The position numbers and the translations under genes were made by a program. From an uncultured Clostridium sp. (GTDB lineage: Bacteria > Bacillota > Clostridia > Clostridiales > Clostridiaceae): DNA of 64,000 nt. The stretch is from assembly GCF_900769625.1 (NCBI RefSeq), contig NZ_CAAGHK010000069.1, forward strand, positions 13,161-77,160, given 5' to 3'. The notes beneath the pieces are model-generated. The model ran no database searches. It was not told the origin of the DNA and worked only from the letters and a program-made list of their open reading frames with translations. Below, one piece after another: positions 16,873 to 26,356 of the stretch (the stretch's first letter is position 1; every line of letters starts with the position of its first letter).

Positions 16873-16922
16873 ACAACCCGATATATAAATATTAAAATTT
16901 AAATATTTATATATCGGGTTGT
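16873..16922. terminator. Strong bidirectional terminator
   Basis: Perfect 21-bp stem (ACAACCCGATATATAAATATT / complement at 16902-16922) with an 8-nt loop. It separates the decayed plus-strand genes from the minus-strand channel gene. A T-run follows on the plus strand. Confidence 0.9.
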
Positions 16923-16971
16923 ATTTTTATTCTAGAGTCCTTTGAATTTCATTAATTTATTTATTAGCATA

Positions 16972-17604
16972 TCAACTAATACGTGGAAGATTCCATTGAA
17001 AATATGCTGCTAAAAATCTAATGGAAATAACCAGCAATGAACATATAACAGTAGCTAAATTGCTTCCAATTGTTTTGTAGATAAAAACATATGATACTGC
17101 TCCTGCTGCTGATGCAACTGCATAAATATGTTTTTGAAAGATATAAGGTACTTTTCCACACATTATATCTCTTAACACTCCTCCGCCAACACCTGTAACA
17201 ACTCCAACAAAAATTAGTAAAAAGGAATTGTAATCAGTCAATGTATTTACTGCTACATTAATTCCTATAATTGTGAAAGCGCCAAGACCTATTGCATCTG
17301 AGATCATTAAAATATTATCTGAAATCAACATAATTTTTTTGTTTTTATACTTTTTTAAGAATATTACAATAAAAACCAAACAAGATATAATAGCAGAAAT
17401 AAATACATCTCTTGGGTTTGTGAAAACTCTTGGTGGAGTTATTCCAAGTATTACATCCCTCACAATACCTCCACCAACAGCAGTTACGATACCAAGGACA
17501 CAGACACCGAGTAAATCTAAGTTTTTTTCTATTGCTGTCATAGCTCCAGATACTGCAAATGCAATTACACCTATAACATCCAATACATCTAGTAAATTTT
17601 CCAT
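16972..17604 (-). CDS. TRIC-family (UPF0126/YicG) membrane channel protein
   Basis: 210 residues with seven predicted helices and two internal repeats. Each repeat carries the family motif: GIVTAVGGGIVRDVILG in the first and GVVTGVGGGVLRDIMCG in the second. Bacterial members form trimeric cation-selective channels (established for TRIC homologues). A good ribosome-binding site (AAAGGAATAAA on the minus strand) precedes ATG 17604. It is monocistronic; the physiological role is unknown. Confidence 0.9.
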   Translation of the reverse strand: MENLLDVLDVIGVIAFAVSGAMTAIEKNLDLLGVCVLGIVTAVGGGIVRDVILGITPPRVFTNPRDVFISAIISCLVFIVIFLKKYKNKKIMLISDNILMISDAIGLGAFTIIGINVAVNTLTDYNSFLLIFVGVVTGVGGGVLRDIMCGKVPYIFQKHIYAVASAAGAVSYVFIYKTIGSNLATVICSLLVISIRFLAAYFQWNLPRIS

Positions 17605-17802
17605 TATATTTTTATTCCTTTCGTTATACTTAATTTAAAAATATAGAAAAAATAATAATTTTATCAACAATTCTAAATAACATCAAATAAGTTCAGTGTT
17701 TTTTGAAGTTTATGTTGAACAAAAATTATATATTCGACAAAAAAAGCTGTTTTCCTTTAAAAATTTCTAAAGTTTAAATCGTAGTTAAGTATTGGAATTG
17801 AT

Positions 17803-17818
17803 TGACAACTATAATTGT
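17803..17818. promoter_or_regulatory. Small palindrome overlapping a TTGACA box
   Basis: GACAA / TTGTC inverted arms spaced by 6 bases overlap a consensus -35 hexamer (TTGACA). This may be an operator for the small ORF that follows. Confidence 0.3.
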
Positions 17819-17826
17819 CATTATTA

Positions 17827-18024
17827 ATGCTTTATAAATCTTCATATAAAGCATTTAAAACTACTGATATGACATGTATAGTAATATGGGTGATTTTGAT
17901 TTTGACAAGTACGGTATGGAATATAGGTATTATTCAGGTATTAATTATAACTACAATATGGGAAGTTCTTATATTTTCATATTCAATAGAAGTAATAAAA
18001 TTTCAAAAGACTGGTAAAAAATAA
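17827..18024 (+). CDS. Possible small two-helix membrane protein
   Basis: About 65 residues. It has two hydrophobic helices (CIVIWVILILTSTVW and IIQVLIITTIWEVLIF) and a basic tail KFQKTGKK. There is no clear ribosome-binding site before ATG 17827, and its first codons form a hairpin (ATGCTTTAT / ATAAAGCAT). A terminator directly after the stop supports a real transcription unit. No family recognised; could be a remnant. Confidence 0.35.
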   Translation: MLYKSSYKAFKTTDMTCIVIWVILILTSTVWNIGIIQVLIITTIWEVLIFSYSIEVIKFQKTGKK

Positions 18025-18035
18025 AAAGTATACAG

Positions 18036-18062
18036 ATGATTTCTAAATTTTTTAGGAATCAT
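18036..18062 (+). terminator. Terminator after the small membrane ORF
   Basis: A 12-bp stem with one G-U pair (ATGATTTCTAAA / TTTAGGAATCAT) followed by a T-run. Confidence 0.8.
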
Positions 18063-18322
18063 TTTTTTGATTTAGATATTCTGTTATTAGTAGTGAGAGT
18101 GAATAAAAATAATAATAGGAGTGTAGATACCATTGAGCAATAAAAAAAATATAGAAATATTTATAAATAGTAGAAATTTTATGGAAAATATAGTACAATG
18201 TCAAAAGATAAGGAAAACTAAACTATAAGTTAAGTAATAGTAAGGTTATAAATACTAAACTGAAAAAATAGTATATAGTGATTAATATGTCTTTAAAATT
18301 AATTTTATAAAGAAAGGCTGTG

Positions 18323-19144
18323 ATGTTAGGGTTGGAAAACAAGCTGAAATTATACGGCTTTAACAACCTCACAAAGACACTTAGCTTTAACATCTATGAT
18401 GTGTGCTATGCAAAAAGTGAGCGCGAACAGAAGGATTATATTGCCTATATTGATGAGCAGTACAATTCAGATAGACTTACAAAAATTTTATGTGATGTAA
18501 CTGATATTATTGGAGCACATGTTCTGAATATATCAAAACAGGATTATGAACCGCAGGGAGCTAGTGTAACTATTCTTATTGCAGAAGAAGCAATGAAAAA
18601 TAGAATGAGTAATGATCCATCTCCTAAAAATAATGAAATTGATGTCCAGAAAGCGAGAGATACTGTTGTAGCTCATTTAGATAAGAGTCATGTTACAGTA
18701 CACACATATCCTGAATATCATCCACAAAATTCAATAGCCACTTTTCGTGTGGATATTGATGTATCGACGTGTGGCGAGGTTTCACCTCTAAATGCATTAA
18801 ATTATCTTATAGGAAGTTTTGATTCAGATATCATAACTACTGATTATCGTGTAAGAGGGTTCACACGTGATGTAAATGGCAAAAAATTATATATGGATCA
18901 CAAGATAGCATCAATACAGGATTATATTGATAAGGAAACACTTGAAAAATATGATGCAGTAGATATTAATGTCTATCAGGCAAATTTGTTTCATACAAAG
19001 ATGCTTATAAAGGATATGGAACTTCAGAATTATCTTTTTAATAGGGATGTTTATGAAATAAAGCCAAAGCAGAGGCTTGAAATAGAAAATAATCTTCGTA
19101 GAGAAATGATTGAAATATTCAGTGGAACTAATATATATGATTAG
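18323..19144 (+). CDS. speD: S-adenosylmethionine decarboxylase, long (E. coli-like) type
   Basis: 273 residues, the length of the gamma-proteobacterial class rather than the short Bacillus type. It makes decarboxylated SAM, the aminopropyl donor. It self-cleaves at Lys-Ser in LDKSHVTVHTYPE (Ser122), producing the pyruvoyl cofactor. The N-terminal LYGFNNLTKTLSFNIYDVCY and the block DYRVRGFTRDVNGK follow the E. coli protein closely. ATG 18323 gives the best distance to the AAAGG site (18313-18317); a GTG at 18320 is the alternative. It is the first gene of the polyamine cluster. Confidence 0.95.
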   Translation: MLGLENKLKLYGFNNLTKTLSFNIYDVCYAKSEREQKDYIAYIDEQYNSDRLTKILCDVTDIIGAHVLNISKQDYEPQGASVTILIAEEAMKNRMSNDPSPKNNEIDVQKARDTVVAHLDKSHVTVHTYPEYHPQNSIATFRVDIDVSTCGEVSPLNALNYLIGSFDSDIITTDYRVRGFTRDVNGKKLYMDHKIASIQDYIDKETLEKYDAVDINVYQANLFHTKMLIKDMELQNYLFNRDVYEIKPKQRLEIENNLRREMIEIFSGTNIYD

Positions 19145-19156
19145 GAGATGATTTAC

Positions 19157-20683
19157 ATGAAGAAAAAAGATGAAATGAAAAAAAGAACAGAAGAAATTGA
19201 TGAAAATCTATCTCTAAATGGAAAGAATATAAAAAAACATTCTGAGGCGCCGATTTATGAAGCGTTAGTAAAATATAAAGCAGCACGTGTTGTTCCATTT
19301 GATGTCCCGGGACATAAGCAGGGCAGAGGAAATCCTATGCTTAAAGATTTTTTGGGAGAAAAATGTCTTTCAGTAGATGTAAATTCTATGAAACCATTGG
19401 ATAATCTGTGTCATCCGGTCTCAGTGATTAAAGAAGCAGAAGATTTGGCGGCAGATGCTTTTGGAGCTAAACATGCATTTTTTATGGTAAATGGAACAAC
19501 TTCTGCCGTACAAGCTATGGTTATGAGTGTATGTAAAAAAGGCGAAAAGATAATAATGCCACGTAATGTTCATAGAAGCGCTATCAATGCCCTTGTTATC
19601 AGTGGTGCAGTACCTGTTTATATAAATCCTGGAGTTAATAAAAAGCTTGGAATACCACTTGGAATGAGTGTAAGTGATGTTGAAAAGGCAATAAAAGAAA
19701 ATCCAGATGCTAAGGCTGTTTTAGTAAACAATCCTACATACTATGGAATCTGTTCAAATATTAAAAAGATAACTGAAATAGCACATGAACATGGGATGTA
19801 TGTTTTAGCTGATGAAGCACATGGAACTCATTTTTATTTTGGAGAGGATATGCCTATATCGGCAATGGCAGCTGGGATTGATATGGCAGCAGTAAGTATG
19901 CATAAAACAGGAGGTTCTTTAACTCAGAGCTCCTTTTTATTACTAAACTGCAATTTAAATACAGGATATGTGCGTCAAATAATAAACCTTACTCAGACAA
20001 CAAGCGGATCATATTTACTGATGTCCTCACTTGATCTTGCAAGAAGAGATCTTGTGCTTAATGGACAGGAAATATTTAAAAAGGTAAGGAGTCTGGCAGA
20101 TTATGCTAGAAATGAAATCAATAAAATTGGAGGTTATTACGCTTTTTCAGAAGAATTGATTGATAATGATGAAGTATTTGATTTTGATAGAACTAAACTT
20201 TCTATCTTTACAAGAGATATAGGACTTGCAGGAATAGAAGTATACGACATCCTTAGGGATGAGTATGGCATACAGATTGAATTTGGTGATATTGCAAATA
20301 TATTAGCAATAATTTCTGTTGGTGATAAAGAGTTTACAATAGAAAGACTTATATCGGCTTTATATGAAATCAAGAGAATACATTCAAAGGATAAAGCAGG
20401 AATGTTTGATCATGAATATATAAACCCAGAAGTAGTACTGACACCACAGGAAGCATTTTATTCAGAAAAAAGATGTGTTCCAATGAATGAAAGCAATGGA
20501 TGTATATGTGCTGAATTTGTAATGTGCTATCCACCAGGAATTCCAATACTAGCACCAGGTGAAAAGATAACAGCTGAAATACTTGATTATATAAGTTATG
20601 CAAAAGAAAAAGGGTGTTTCCTTACTGGAACTGAGGATGCAAAGATTGAAAATATAAATATTGTGGAAGGAGGAGTTTGTTAG
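19157..20683 (+). CDS. speA: Arginine/ornithine/lysine decarboxylase, PLP fold type I
   Basis: 508 residues. Domain order is a short N-terminal part, the PLP aminotransferase-like core (about 35-370) and a C-terminal domain. The PLP lysine is K250 in SMHKTGGSLTQSS, and the cofactor aspartate is in DEAHGTHFYFGED. It matches the clostridial/Bacillus SpeA group, whose usual substrate is arginine, giving agmatine. The agmatinase gene in the same cluster supports arginine over lysine or ornithine. ATG 19157 is chosen because AGGAG lies at 19143-19147; the ATG at 19148 abuts it. Confidence 0.9.
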   Translation: MKKKDEMKKRTEEIDENLSLNGKNIKKHSEAPIYEALVKYKAARVVPFDVPGHKQGRGNPMLKDFLGEKCLSVDVNSMKPLDNLCHPVSVIKEAEDLAADAFGAKHAFFMVNGTTSAVQAMVMSVCKKGEKIIMPRNVHRSAINALVISGAVPVYINPGVNKKLGIPLGMSVSDVEKAIKENPDAKAVLVNNPTYYGICSNIKKITEIAHEHGMYVLADEAHGTHFYFGEDMPISAMAAGIDMAAVSMHKTGGSLTQSSFLLLNCNLNTGYVRQIINLTQTTSGSYLLMSSLDLARRDLVLNGQEIFKKVRSLADYARNEINKIGGYYAFSEELIDNDEVFDFDRTKLSIFTRDIGLAGIEVYDILRDEYGIQIEFGDIANILAIISVGDKEFTIERLISALYEIKRIHSKDKAGMFDHEYINPEVVLTPQEAFYSEKRCVPMNESNGCICAEFVMCYPPGIPILAPGEKITAEILDYISYAKEKGCFLTGTEDAKIENINIVEGGVC

Positions 20684-20759
20684 TTAAAAATTATCGGCTG
20701 GCTGCTGTCAATTTTGATGGCACTCATCAGTTAATGTTTGACTTTCATATATCAGAATT

Positions 20760-21620
20760 ATGGGAATGGAACTTTGGTATACAGAACAACATACAGAAAA
20801 TGTACGTTTTTCAATAAAAGTTGAAAGAGAACTCTACAGTGAACAAACTGAATTTCAAAGAATAGATATATTGGAATCAAAAGAATTTGGGATATTTTTT
20901 ACTCTTGATGGACTTATGATGGTTACTGAAAAGGATGAATTTATCTACCATGATATGATAGTCCATGTTCCAATGGCTACAAATCCTAATATTAAAAATG
21001 TTCTTGTAATAGGAGCTGGTGATGGAGGTACAATCAGGGAGCTTGCAAAATATGAGCATATTGAAAATATAGACATGGTTGAAATAGATAAGAGAGTAGT
21101 TGAGGTATGTAAGGAATATCTTCCACAAACTGCCTGCAGATTTGATGATAAAAGAGTAAATCTATTTTTTGAAGATGGATTGAAATTTGTCAGGAACAAG
21201 GAAAATGAATATGACTTGATAATAGTAGATTCAACTGATCCCTTTGGCCCTGGAGAAGGATTGTTTACAAAAGAGTTTTATGGAAACTGCTATAAAGCAT
21301 TAAAAGAAGATGGAATATTAGTGAACCAGCATGAGAGTCCTTATTATGATTCATATGCAAAATCAATGCAGGATGCTCATGAAAAGATTTATGGATTATT
21401 TAAAATCCATAGGGTATATCAAGCACATATTCCTACATATCCATCAGGATACTGGCTTTTTGGATTTGCATCTAAAAAGTACGATCCAATAAATGATTTA
21501 AATGCAGATGCATGGAATAAACTTGGGATAAAAACAAAATATTATAATACAAATTTGCATGTAGGATGCTTTGCATTACCCAATTACGTAAAGGAATTAC
21601 TACAGGTTAAGAAATCATAA
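20760..21620 (+). CDS. speE: Spermidine synthase
   Basis: A 286-residue aminopropyltransferase joining putrescine with decarboxylated SAM. Seen: LDGLMMVTEKDEFIYHDM, the nucleotide-binding motif VLVIGAGDGGTIRE, and the active-site loop IIVDSTDPFGPGEGLFT. Length is usual. The ribosome-binding site is poor; ATG 20766 is an alternative start. It follows speA after 76 bases without a terminator. With speD it forms the classical spermidine route. Confidence 0.93.
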   Translation: MGMELWYTEQHTENVRFSIKVERELYSEQTEFQRIDILESKEFGIFFTLDGLMMVTEKDEFIYHDMIVHVPMATNPNIKNVLVIGAGDGGTIRELAKYEHIENIDMVEIDKRVVEVCKEYLPQTACRFDDKRVNLFFEDGLKFVRNKENEYDLIIVDSTDPFGPGEGLFTKEFYGNCYKALKEDGILVNQHESPYYDSYAKSMQDAHEKIYGLFKIHRVYQAHIPTYPSGYWLFGFASKKYDPINDLNADAWNKLGIKTKYYNTNLHVGCFALPNYVKELLQVKKS

Positions 21621-21813
21621 AACAAAAATTGGATATCTGAATTAATAAGTGAGAATTAATATAAAAATATTAGAAGAGTTTAAAAAGATTTATTAAAGAA
21701 AATTATAGGTTTTTATCTAAAACTATTGAGTTGAAGATTACTTATTGCAGAATAAATAGAAAATTATATAAACATGAATGTATATAGATGTTTGAAAAAT
21801 GGAGGAATGTAAA

Positions 21814-23013
21814 ATGGGAAAAGCTTTAATAATTGGTGCAGGTGGAGTTGCGAGTGTTGCAATTCATAAATGTTGTCAGAATTCAGAGGTGTTTGAAGAA
21901 ATCTGTATAGCAAGCAGAACCTTATCAAAATGTGATGCATTAAAAGAAAAATTACAAGGTGGAAAAACAAAAATACAGACAGCTAAAGTTGATGCTGATA
22001 ATGTTGATGAATTAATTGCTTTAATAAATGATTTTAAGCCAGATGTAGTAATCAATCTTGCACTTCCATATCAAGACCTTACTATTATGGATGCTTGTTT
22101 AGCAACAAAGGTTCATTATGTTGATACAGCAAACTATGAACCACTTGATAAAGCTAAATTTGAATATAAGTGGCAGTGGGAATACAGAGAAAGATTTGAA
22201 AAGGCTGGTATTACAGCACTGCTTGGAAGTGGATTTGATCCAGGTGTAACAGGAGTTTTCAGTGCATATGCTCAAAAGCATTACTTTGATGAAATTCACT
22301 ATATTGATATAGTTGATGCTAATGCAGGGGACCATGGATACCCATTTGCAACTAACTTTAATCCTGAAATAAATATCAGAGAAATAACAGCAAAGGGAAG
22401 CTACTGGGAAGATGGTAAGTGGGTTGAAACTGAACCTCTTGAACTTAAGGAAGTTTATGATTTACCACAAATAGGACCAAAGGATATTTATTTATTACAT
22501 CATGAAGAATTGGAATCGTTAGGAATTAATATTAAGGGAATAAAGAGAATAAGATTCTGGATGACATTTTCAGAAAAATACCTCACTCATTTAAGAGTTC
22601 TTGAAAATGTAGGAATGACTTCAATTGAACCAATCGACTTTGAAGGCCAGAAGATAGTCCCATTACAGTTCTTAAAAGCTGTTCTTCCAGATCCAGCATC
22701 ATTAGGTCCAAGAACTAAGGGTAAAACTAATATAGGATGCATATTCCAGGGAATTAAAGATGGAAAGCCTAGAACTTACTATGTATACAATGTATGTGAC
22801 CATCAGGAATGTTATAAAGAAGTTGGCTCACAGGCAATTTCTTATACAACAGGTGTACCAGCTATGATTGGTGCAAGCATGATATTAAAGGGATTATGGA
22901 ACAAACCGGGTGTTCACAATATAGAAGAATTTGATCCAGATCCATTCATGGAAGAGTTAAATAAATGGGGATTACCATGGATAGAAGACTTTAATCCTGC
23001 ATTAATTAAATAA
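21814..23013 (+). CDS. Carboxynorspermidine/carboxyspermidine synthase (saccharopine dehydrogenase family)
   Basis: 399 residues. The N-terminal Rossmann fold is LIIGAGGVASVAIHKCCQ. Later blocks LGSGFDPGVTGVFSAYAQK and VDANAGDHGYPFATNFNPE are typical of CASDH/CANSDH. The enzyme condenses aspartate semialdehyde with putrescine or diaminopropane using NADPH. GGAGG (21801-21805) places the start at ATG 21814, not the ATG at 21799. The next gene encodes the matching decarboxylase, a fixed pairing in this pathway. Confidence 0.93.
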   Translation: MGKALIIGAGGVASVAIHKCCQNSEVFEEICIASRTLSKCDALKEKLQGGKTKIQTAKVDADNVDELIALINDFKPDVVINLALPYQDLTIMDACLATKVHYVDTANYEPLDKAKFEYKWQWEYRERFEKAGITALLGSGFDPGVTGVFSAYAQKHYFDEIHYIDIVDANAGDHGYPFATNFNPEINIREITAKGSYWEDGKWVETEPLELKEVYDLPQIGPKDIYLLHHEELESLGINIKGIKRIRFWMTFSEKYLTHLRVLENVGMTSIEPIDFEGQKIVPLQFLKAVLPDPASLGPRTKGKTNIGCIFQGIKDGKPRTYYVYNVCDHQECYKEVGSQAISYTTGVPAMIGASMILKGLWNKPGVHNIEEFDPDPFMEELNKWGLPWIEDFNPALIK

Positions 23014-23026
23014 TTATAAAAATTTG

Positions 23027-23099
23027 ATATTCATATATTCTAAAATTCTTAAGTTCTTTAGATTTAAAGTTCTTAAGAAGCTGCGGGGTATATGAATAT
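23027..23099 (+). other. Structured intercistronic segment in the polyamine cluster
   Basis: An outer 11-bp stem (ATATTCATATA 23027-23037 / TATATGAATAT 23089-23099) encloses an inner stem TTCTTAAG (23046-23053) / CTTAAGAA (23072-23079). It has no T-run. It probably affects mRNA stability or polarity between the dehydrogenase and decarboxylase genes. Confidence 0.55.
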
Positions 23100-23147
23100 T
23101 TCATATAGCGATACTTTATGATTACAGAAGAAAGAGAGGAAATATAT

Positions 23148-24293
23148 TTGTTAGAAAATATCGATATAAATAAATTACCTTCACCATGTTACATTGTGGA
23201 TGAAAGATTACTTAAAAAGAACTTAGAGATACTGGATCGAGTGCAGAAGGAAAGCGGAGCAAAAATAATCCTTGCAACAAAAGCATTTTCCATGTTTTCA
23301 ACATTTTCTTTAATTGGAAAGTATCTTGCAGGTGTTACATCAAGTTCGCTCTTTGAAGCAAGGCTTGGTTATGAAGAAATGGGAAAACAGGTTCATATTT
23401 TTTCGCCAGCATATAGGGAAGATGAATTTGATGAAATAATGAAATATAGTGATCATATAATTTTTAATTCATTCAGCCAATGGACATTATATAAGGATAA
23501 GGTTAAAAATTATGAAGGAAAGAAAATTGAATGCGGGATAAGAATAAATCCAGAGTATTCAGAAATAGAAACAGATATATATAATCCATGTTTTGAAAAT
23601 TCTCGAATGGGTGTTACTTTAGATAATTTTAAAGGTGAAGACTTAGAAGGAATAGATGGCTTTCACTTTCATACTATGTGTGAGCAGAATTCAGATGTAT
23701 TAGCACGAACAATAAAAGTTGTAGATGAGAAGTTTGGAAAGTATTTAAGCAATATGAAGTGGATTAATTTTGGAGGGGGGCATCATATAACAAAAGAAGG
23801 TTATGATGTGGAAAAACTAATTGATTCTGTACATTATATAAAAAACAAATATGGCATAGAAGTTTATCTTGAACCAGGAGAAGCAGTAGCATTAAATAGC
23901 GGATTCCTTGTGTCTACTGTATTAGATATTACGAAGAATGGAATGGATATCGCCATACTGGATACATCAGCAGCATGCCATATGCCGGATGTTCTTGAGA
24001 TGCCATACAGACCTAATATTATCGGTGCAGGTAATCCAGGGGAATATGAGTATACTTATAGATTTGGCGGACCAACGTGTCTGGCAGGAGATATTATAGG
24101 CGATTATTCATTCAATAAGCTGTTAAAGCCTGGAGATAAATTGATCTTCTGCGATATGGCAATTTATTCAATGGTTAAAAATAATACCTTCAATGGAATA
24201 AATCTTCCAGCAATTGTTAAGTATAGTGATGAAAATGGAACTGAAATAATCAGAGAATTTGGATATGAAGATTTTAAAGGAAGACTTTCATAA
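23148..24293 (+). CDS. nspC: Carboxynorspermidine/carboxyspermidine decarboxylase
   Basis: About 381 residues, alanine-racemase-fold PLP enzyme. The PLP lysine is in LATKAFSMF, with a cofactor phosphate loop NFGGGHHI and EPGEAVALNSG. The C-terminal FCDMAIYSMVKNNTFNG also fits NspC. It removes the carboxyl group to give norspermidine or spermidine. A TTG start at 23148 is preferred because GAGAGGA lies 7 bases upstream; an in-frame ATG at 23118 has no ribosome-binding site. Its partner dehydrogenase is directly upstream. Confidence 0.92.
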   Translation: MLENIDINKLPSPCYIVDERLLKKNLEILDRVQKESGAKIILATKAFSMFSTFSLIGKYLAGVTSSSLFEARLGYEEMGKQVHIFSPAYREDEFDEIMKYSDHIIFNSFSQWTLYKDKVKNYEGKKIECGIRINPEYSEIETDIYNPCFENSRMGVTLDNFKGEDLEGIDGFHFHTMCEQNSDVLARTIKVVDEKFGKYLSNMKWINFGGGHHITKEGYDVEKLIDSVHYIKNKYGIEVYLEPGEAVALNSGFLVSTVLDITKNGMDIAILDTSAACHMPDVLEMPYRPNIIGAGNPGEYEYTYRFGGPTCLAGDIIGDYSFNKLLKPGDKLIFCDMAIYSMVKNNTFNGINLPAIVKYSDENGTEIIREFGYEDFKGRLS

Positions 24294-24317
24294 TATTAAA
24301 GAAGGAGAAGTATTAAG

Positions 24318-25166
24318 ATGAATAAGAACATAGAAACATTTATAGGATGTGATAATGGTTATAATGAATCAAAGATTGTTATCTTTGGAGCACCATTTGA
24401 TTCGACAACATCATTCAGACCAGGAACAAGATTTGCAAGTAAAGCTATGAGAAGCGAATCTTTTGGAATTGAAACATACAGTATTTATCAGGATAAAGAT
24501 TTAGAAGATGTAAATATATTTGATGGTGGAGACCTTGAGTTAAGTTTTGGAAGCACGGAAAGTGCATTAAATGATATTGAGGATTTTACAAGAAAGATAG
24601 TACAAGATGAGAAAATACCATGTATGATAGGTGGTGAGCATCTTGTTACACTGGGAGCATTCAGGGCTATTGCAGAGAAATATCCGGAAGTTAATGTTAT
24701 ACATTTTGATGCCCATGCAGATTTGAGAGAAGAGTATCTGGGACAGAAGTTATCTCATGCAACAGTAATGCATAGAATATGGGATATTGTTGGAGATGAT
24801 AAAATATATCAGTTTGGAATAAGATCTGGTGATAGGGATGAGATTTACTGGGGAAGAAGTCATGTGTTTACAAATAAATTTAATTTTGACAAACTTGATA
24901 AAGTAGTAAAAAAATTAGAAGGAAAGCCAGTCTATTTTACAATAGATCTTGATATACTTGATCCATCAGTATTTTCTGGAACTGGAACACCTGAGGCTGG
25001 AGGAGTAACATTTATGGAGCTTTTAAAAGCAATTTTTTTAGTTTCAAAGTTGAATATTGTAGGAATGGATGTTAATGAGTTATGTCCTGTATATGATCAA
25101 AGCGGAAGTTCAACAGCTGTTGCATGTAAAGTATTAAGGGAATTGTTATTAAGTGTAGAAAAATAA
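24318..25166 (+). CDS. speB: Agmatinase
   Basis: A 282-residue member of the ureohydrolase family with a binuclear manganese site. Metal-binding blocks seen: MIGGEHLVTLGA, VIHFDAHADLREEY and TIDLDILDPSVFSGTGTPEA. It converts agmatine to putrescine and urea and so links SpeA to both spermidine routes in the cluster. GGAG site at 24303-24307. The Asp-Ile/Ser-Gly pattern of the C-terminal block fits agmatinase better than arginase. Confidence 0.93.
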   Translation: MNKNIETFIGCDNGYNESKIVIFGAPFDSTTSFRPGTRFASKAMRSESFGIETYSIYQDKDLEDVNIFDGGDLELSFGSTESALNDIEDFTRKIVQDEKIPCMIGGEHLVTLGAFRAIAEKYPEVNVIHFDAHADLREEYLGQKLSHATVMHRIWDIVGDDKIYQFGIRSGDRDEIYWGRSHVFTNKFNFDKLDKVVKKLEGKPVYFTIDLDILDPSVFSGTGTPEAGGVTFMELLKAIFLVSKLNIVGMDVNELCPVYDQSGSSTAVACKVLRELLLSVEK

Positions 25167-25302
25167 TAAAAACTAAGGTGATAATTCAGAAATAGTATCA
25201 ATACTTCCTTTTTATGTTGTACATTAGTTTTATTGAGTGATAAAATAGTGAGTATAAATACAAATAATTCTAAAAATATTAATTTATACAAGGTGGGGTT
25301 AA

Positions 25303-25785
25303 ATGAAGATATCTATAATTTACAGCAGCAGAACTGGAAAAACAGAAAGAGTAGCACATTTAATTGAAGAAGGGGCAAAAAGGGTTGAAGGAATCGAAGT
25401 CAAATCAATGAGTTTAGGTGGATTAGACAAGGATTTCATTAATGATTCTGATGGAATAATATTTGGAACTCCAACTTATTATGCAAACATTTCATGGGAG
25501 ATGAAAAAGTGGATTGATGAATCTAACCAATATAATCTTGAAGGAAAGTTAGGAGCAGCTTTTGCAACAGCGAATTCTATTGCCGGTGGAGCAGATGTGG
25601 CTTTGCTGACAATTATAAATCATTTAATGGTAAAAGGCATGATGGTTTATTCAGGTGGAGTGGCATTTGGTAAACCTAAGACACATTTAGGATATGTTCA
25701 CATAAATGAGATATGTGAAAATGAAGATGAAAATGCTAGAATATATGGTGAAAGAATAGCTAATAAAGTTAAGAAGTTATTTTAA
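25303..25785 (+). CDS. Flavodoxin-family FMN protein
   Basis: 160 residues. The FMN phosphate loop SSRTGKTERVAHLIEEGAK is at the N-terminus, and GTPTYYANISWEMKKWIDE is the second flavin loop. GGADVALLTIINHLM resembles WrbA-like NAD(P)H:quinone oxidoreductases, though the protein is shorter than WrbA. Likely an electron carrier or quinone reductase. It is co-transcribed with the nitroreductase 21 bases downstream. Confidence 0.85.
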   Translation: MKISIIYSSRTGKTERVAHLIEEGAKRVEGIEVKSMSLGGLDKDFINDSDGIIFGTPTYYANISWEMKKWIDESNQYNLEGKLGAAFATANSIAGGADVALLTIINHLMVKGMMVYSGGVAFGKPKTHLGYVHINEICENEDENARIYGERIANKVKKLF

Positions 25786-25806
25786 TGTGTAAGGAGAGAC
25801 AATAAA

Positions 25807-26328
25807 ATGAATGAAGTATTAAATAACATTTTGACGAGAAGAAGTATCAGAGAATTTAAGGAAGAACAGATAAAAGACGAAGAACTTCAGGCAATTTTAA
25901 AAGCAGGAATTTATGCTCCTAGCGGAATGAACAAACAGAGCTGGCAGTTCACAGTAGTTCAGAATAAAGAAAAGATTGAAGAACTTGCAAAGGTAGTAAG
26001 AGAAGAATTAGGAAGAGATACAGGATATAATTTTTATGCACCACCAACATTAATAATGCTGTCAAATGACAGAGATAACAGCAACGGACTGGCAGATTGT
26101 TCATGTGCATTAGAAAACATATTTCTTATGGCAAATTCATTAGGTATAGGTTCATGCTGGATAAACCAGTTAAAGACTATTTGTGACAATGAAAAAGTCA
26201 GAAAAGTATTAAATGAATTTGGGATTCCAGAAAATCATATCGTATGGGGAATGGCATCTATAGGATATCCTGCAAAGCCAGGAATAGCTAAAGAAAGAAG
26301 AGATGGAATCATAAAATATGTAAGATAA
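25807..26328 (+). CDS. Nitroreductase-family flavoprotein
   Basis: 173 residues with the FMN-binding start NNILTRRSIREFKEEQIKD, then GIYAPSGMNKQSWQFTVVQ and CSCALENIFLMANSLGIGSC. The family reduces nitro groups, quinones or enoates with NAD(P)H. Substrate is unknown. It forms a two-gene unit with the flavodoxin, ended by a hairpin terminator. Confidence 0.9.
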   Translation: MNEVLNNILTRRSIREFKEEQIKDEELQAILKAGIYAPSGMNKQSWQFTVVQNKEKIEELAKVVREELGRDTGYNFYAPPTLIMLSNDRDNSNGLADCSCALENIFLMANSLGIGSCWINQLKTICDNEKVRKVLNEFGIPENHIVWGMASIGYPAKPGIAKERRDGIIKYVR

Positions 26329-26356
26329 TGCTATAGAGCAGGCTGAGTACTGATTT

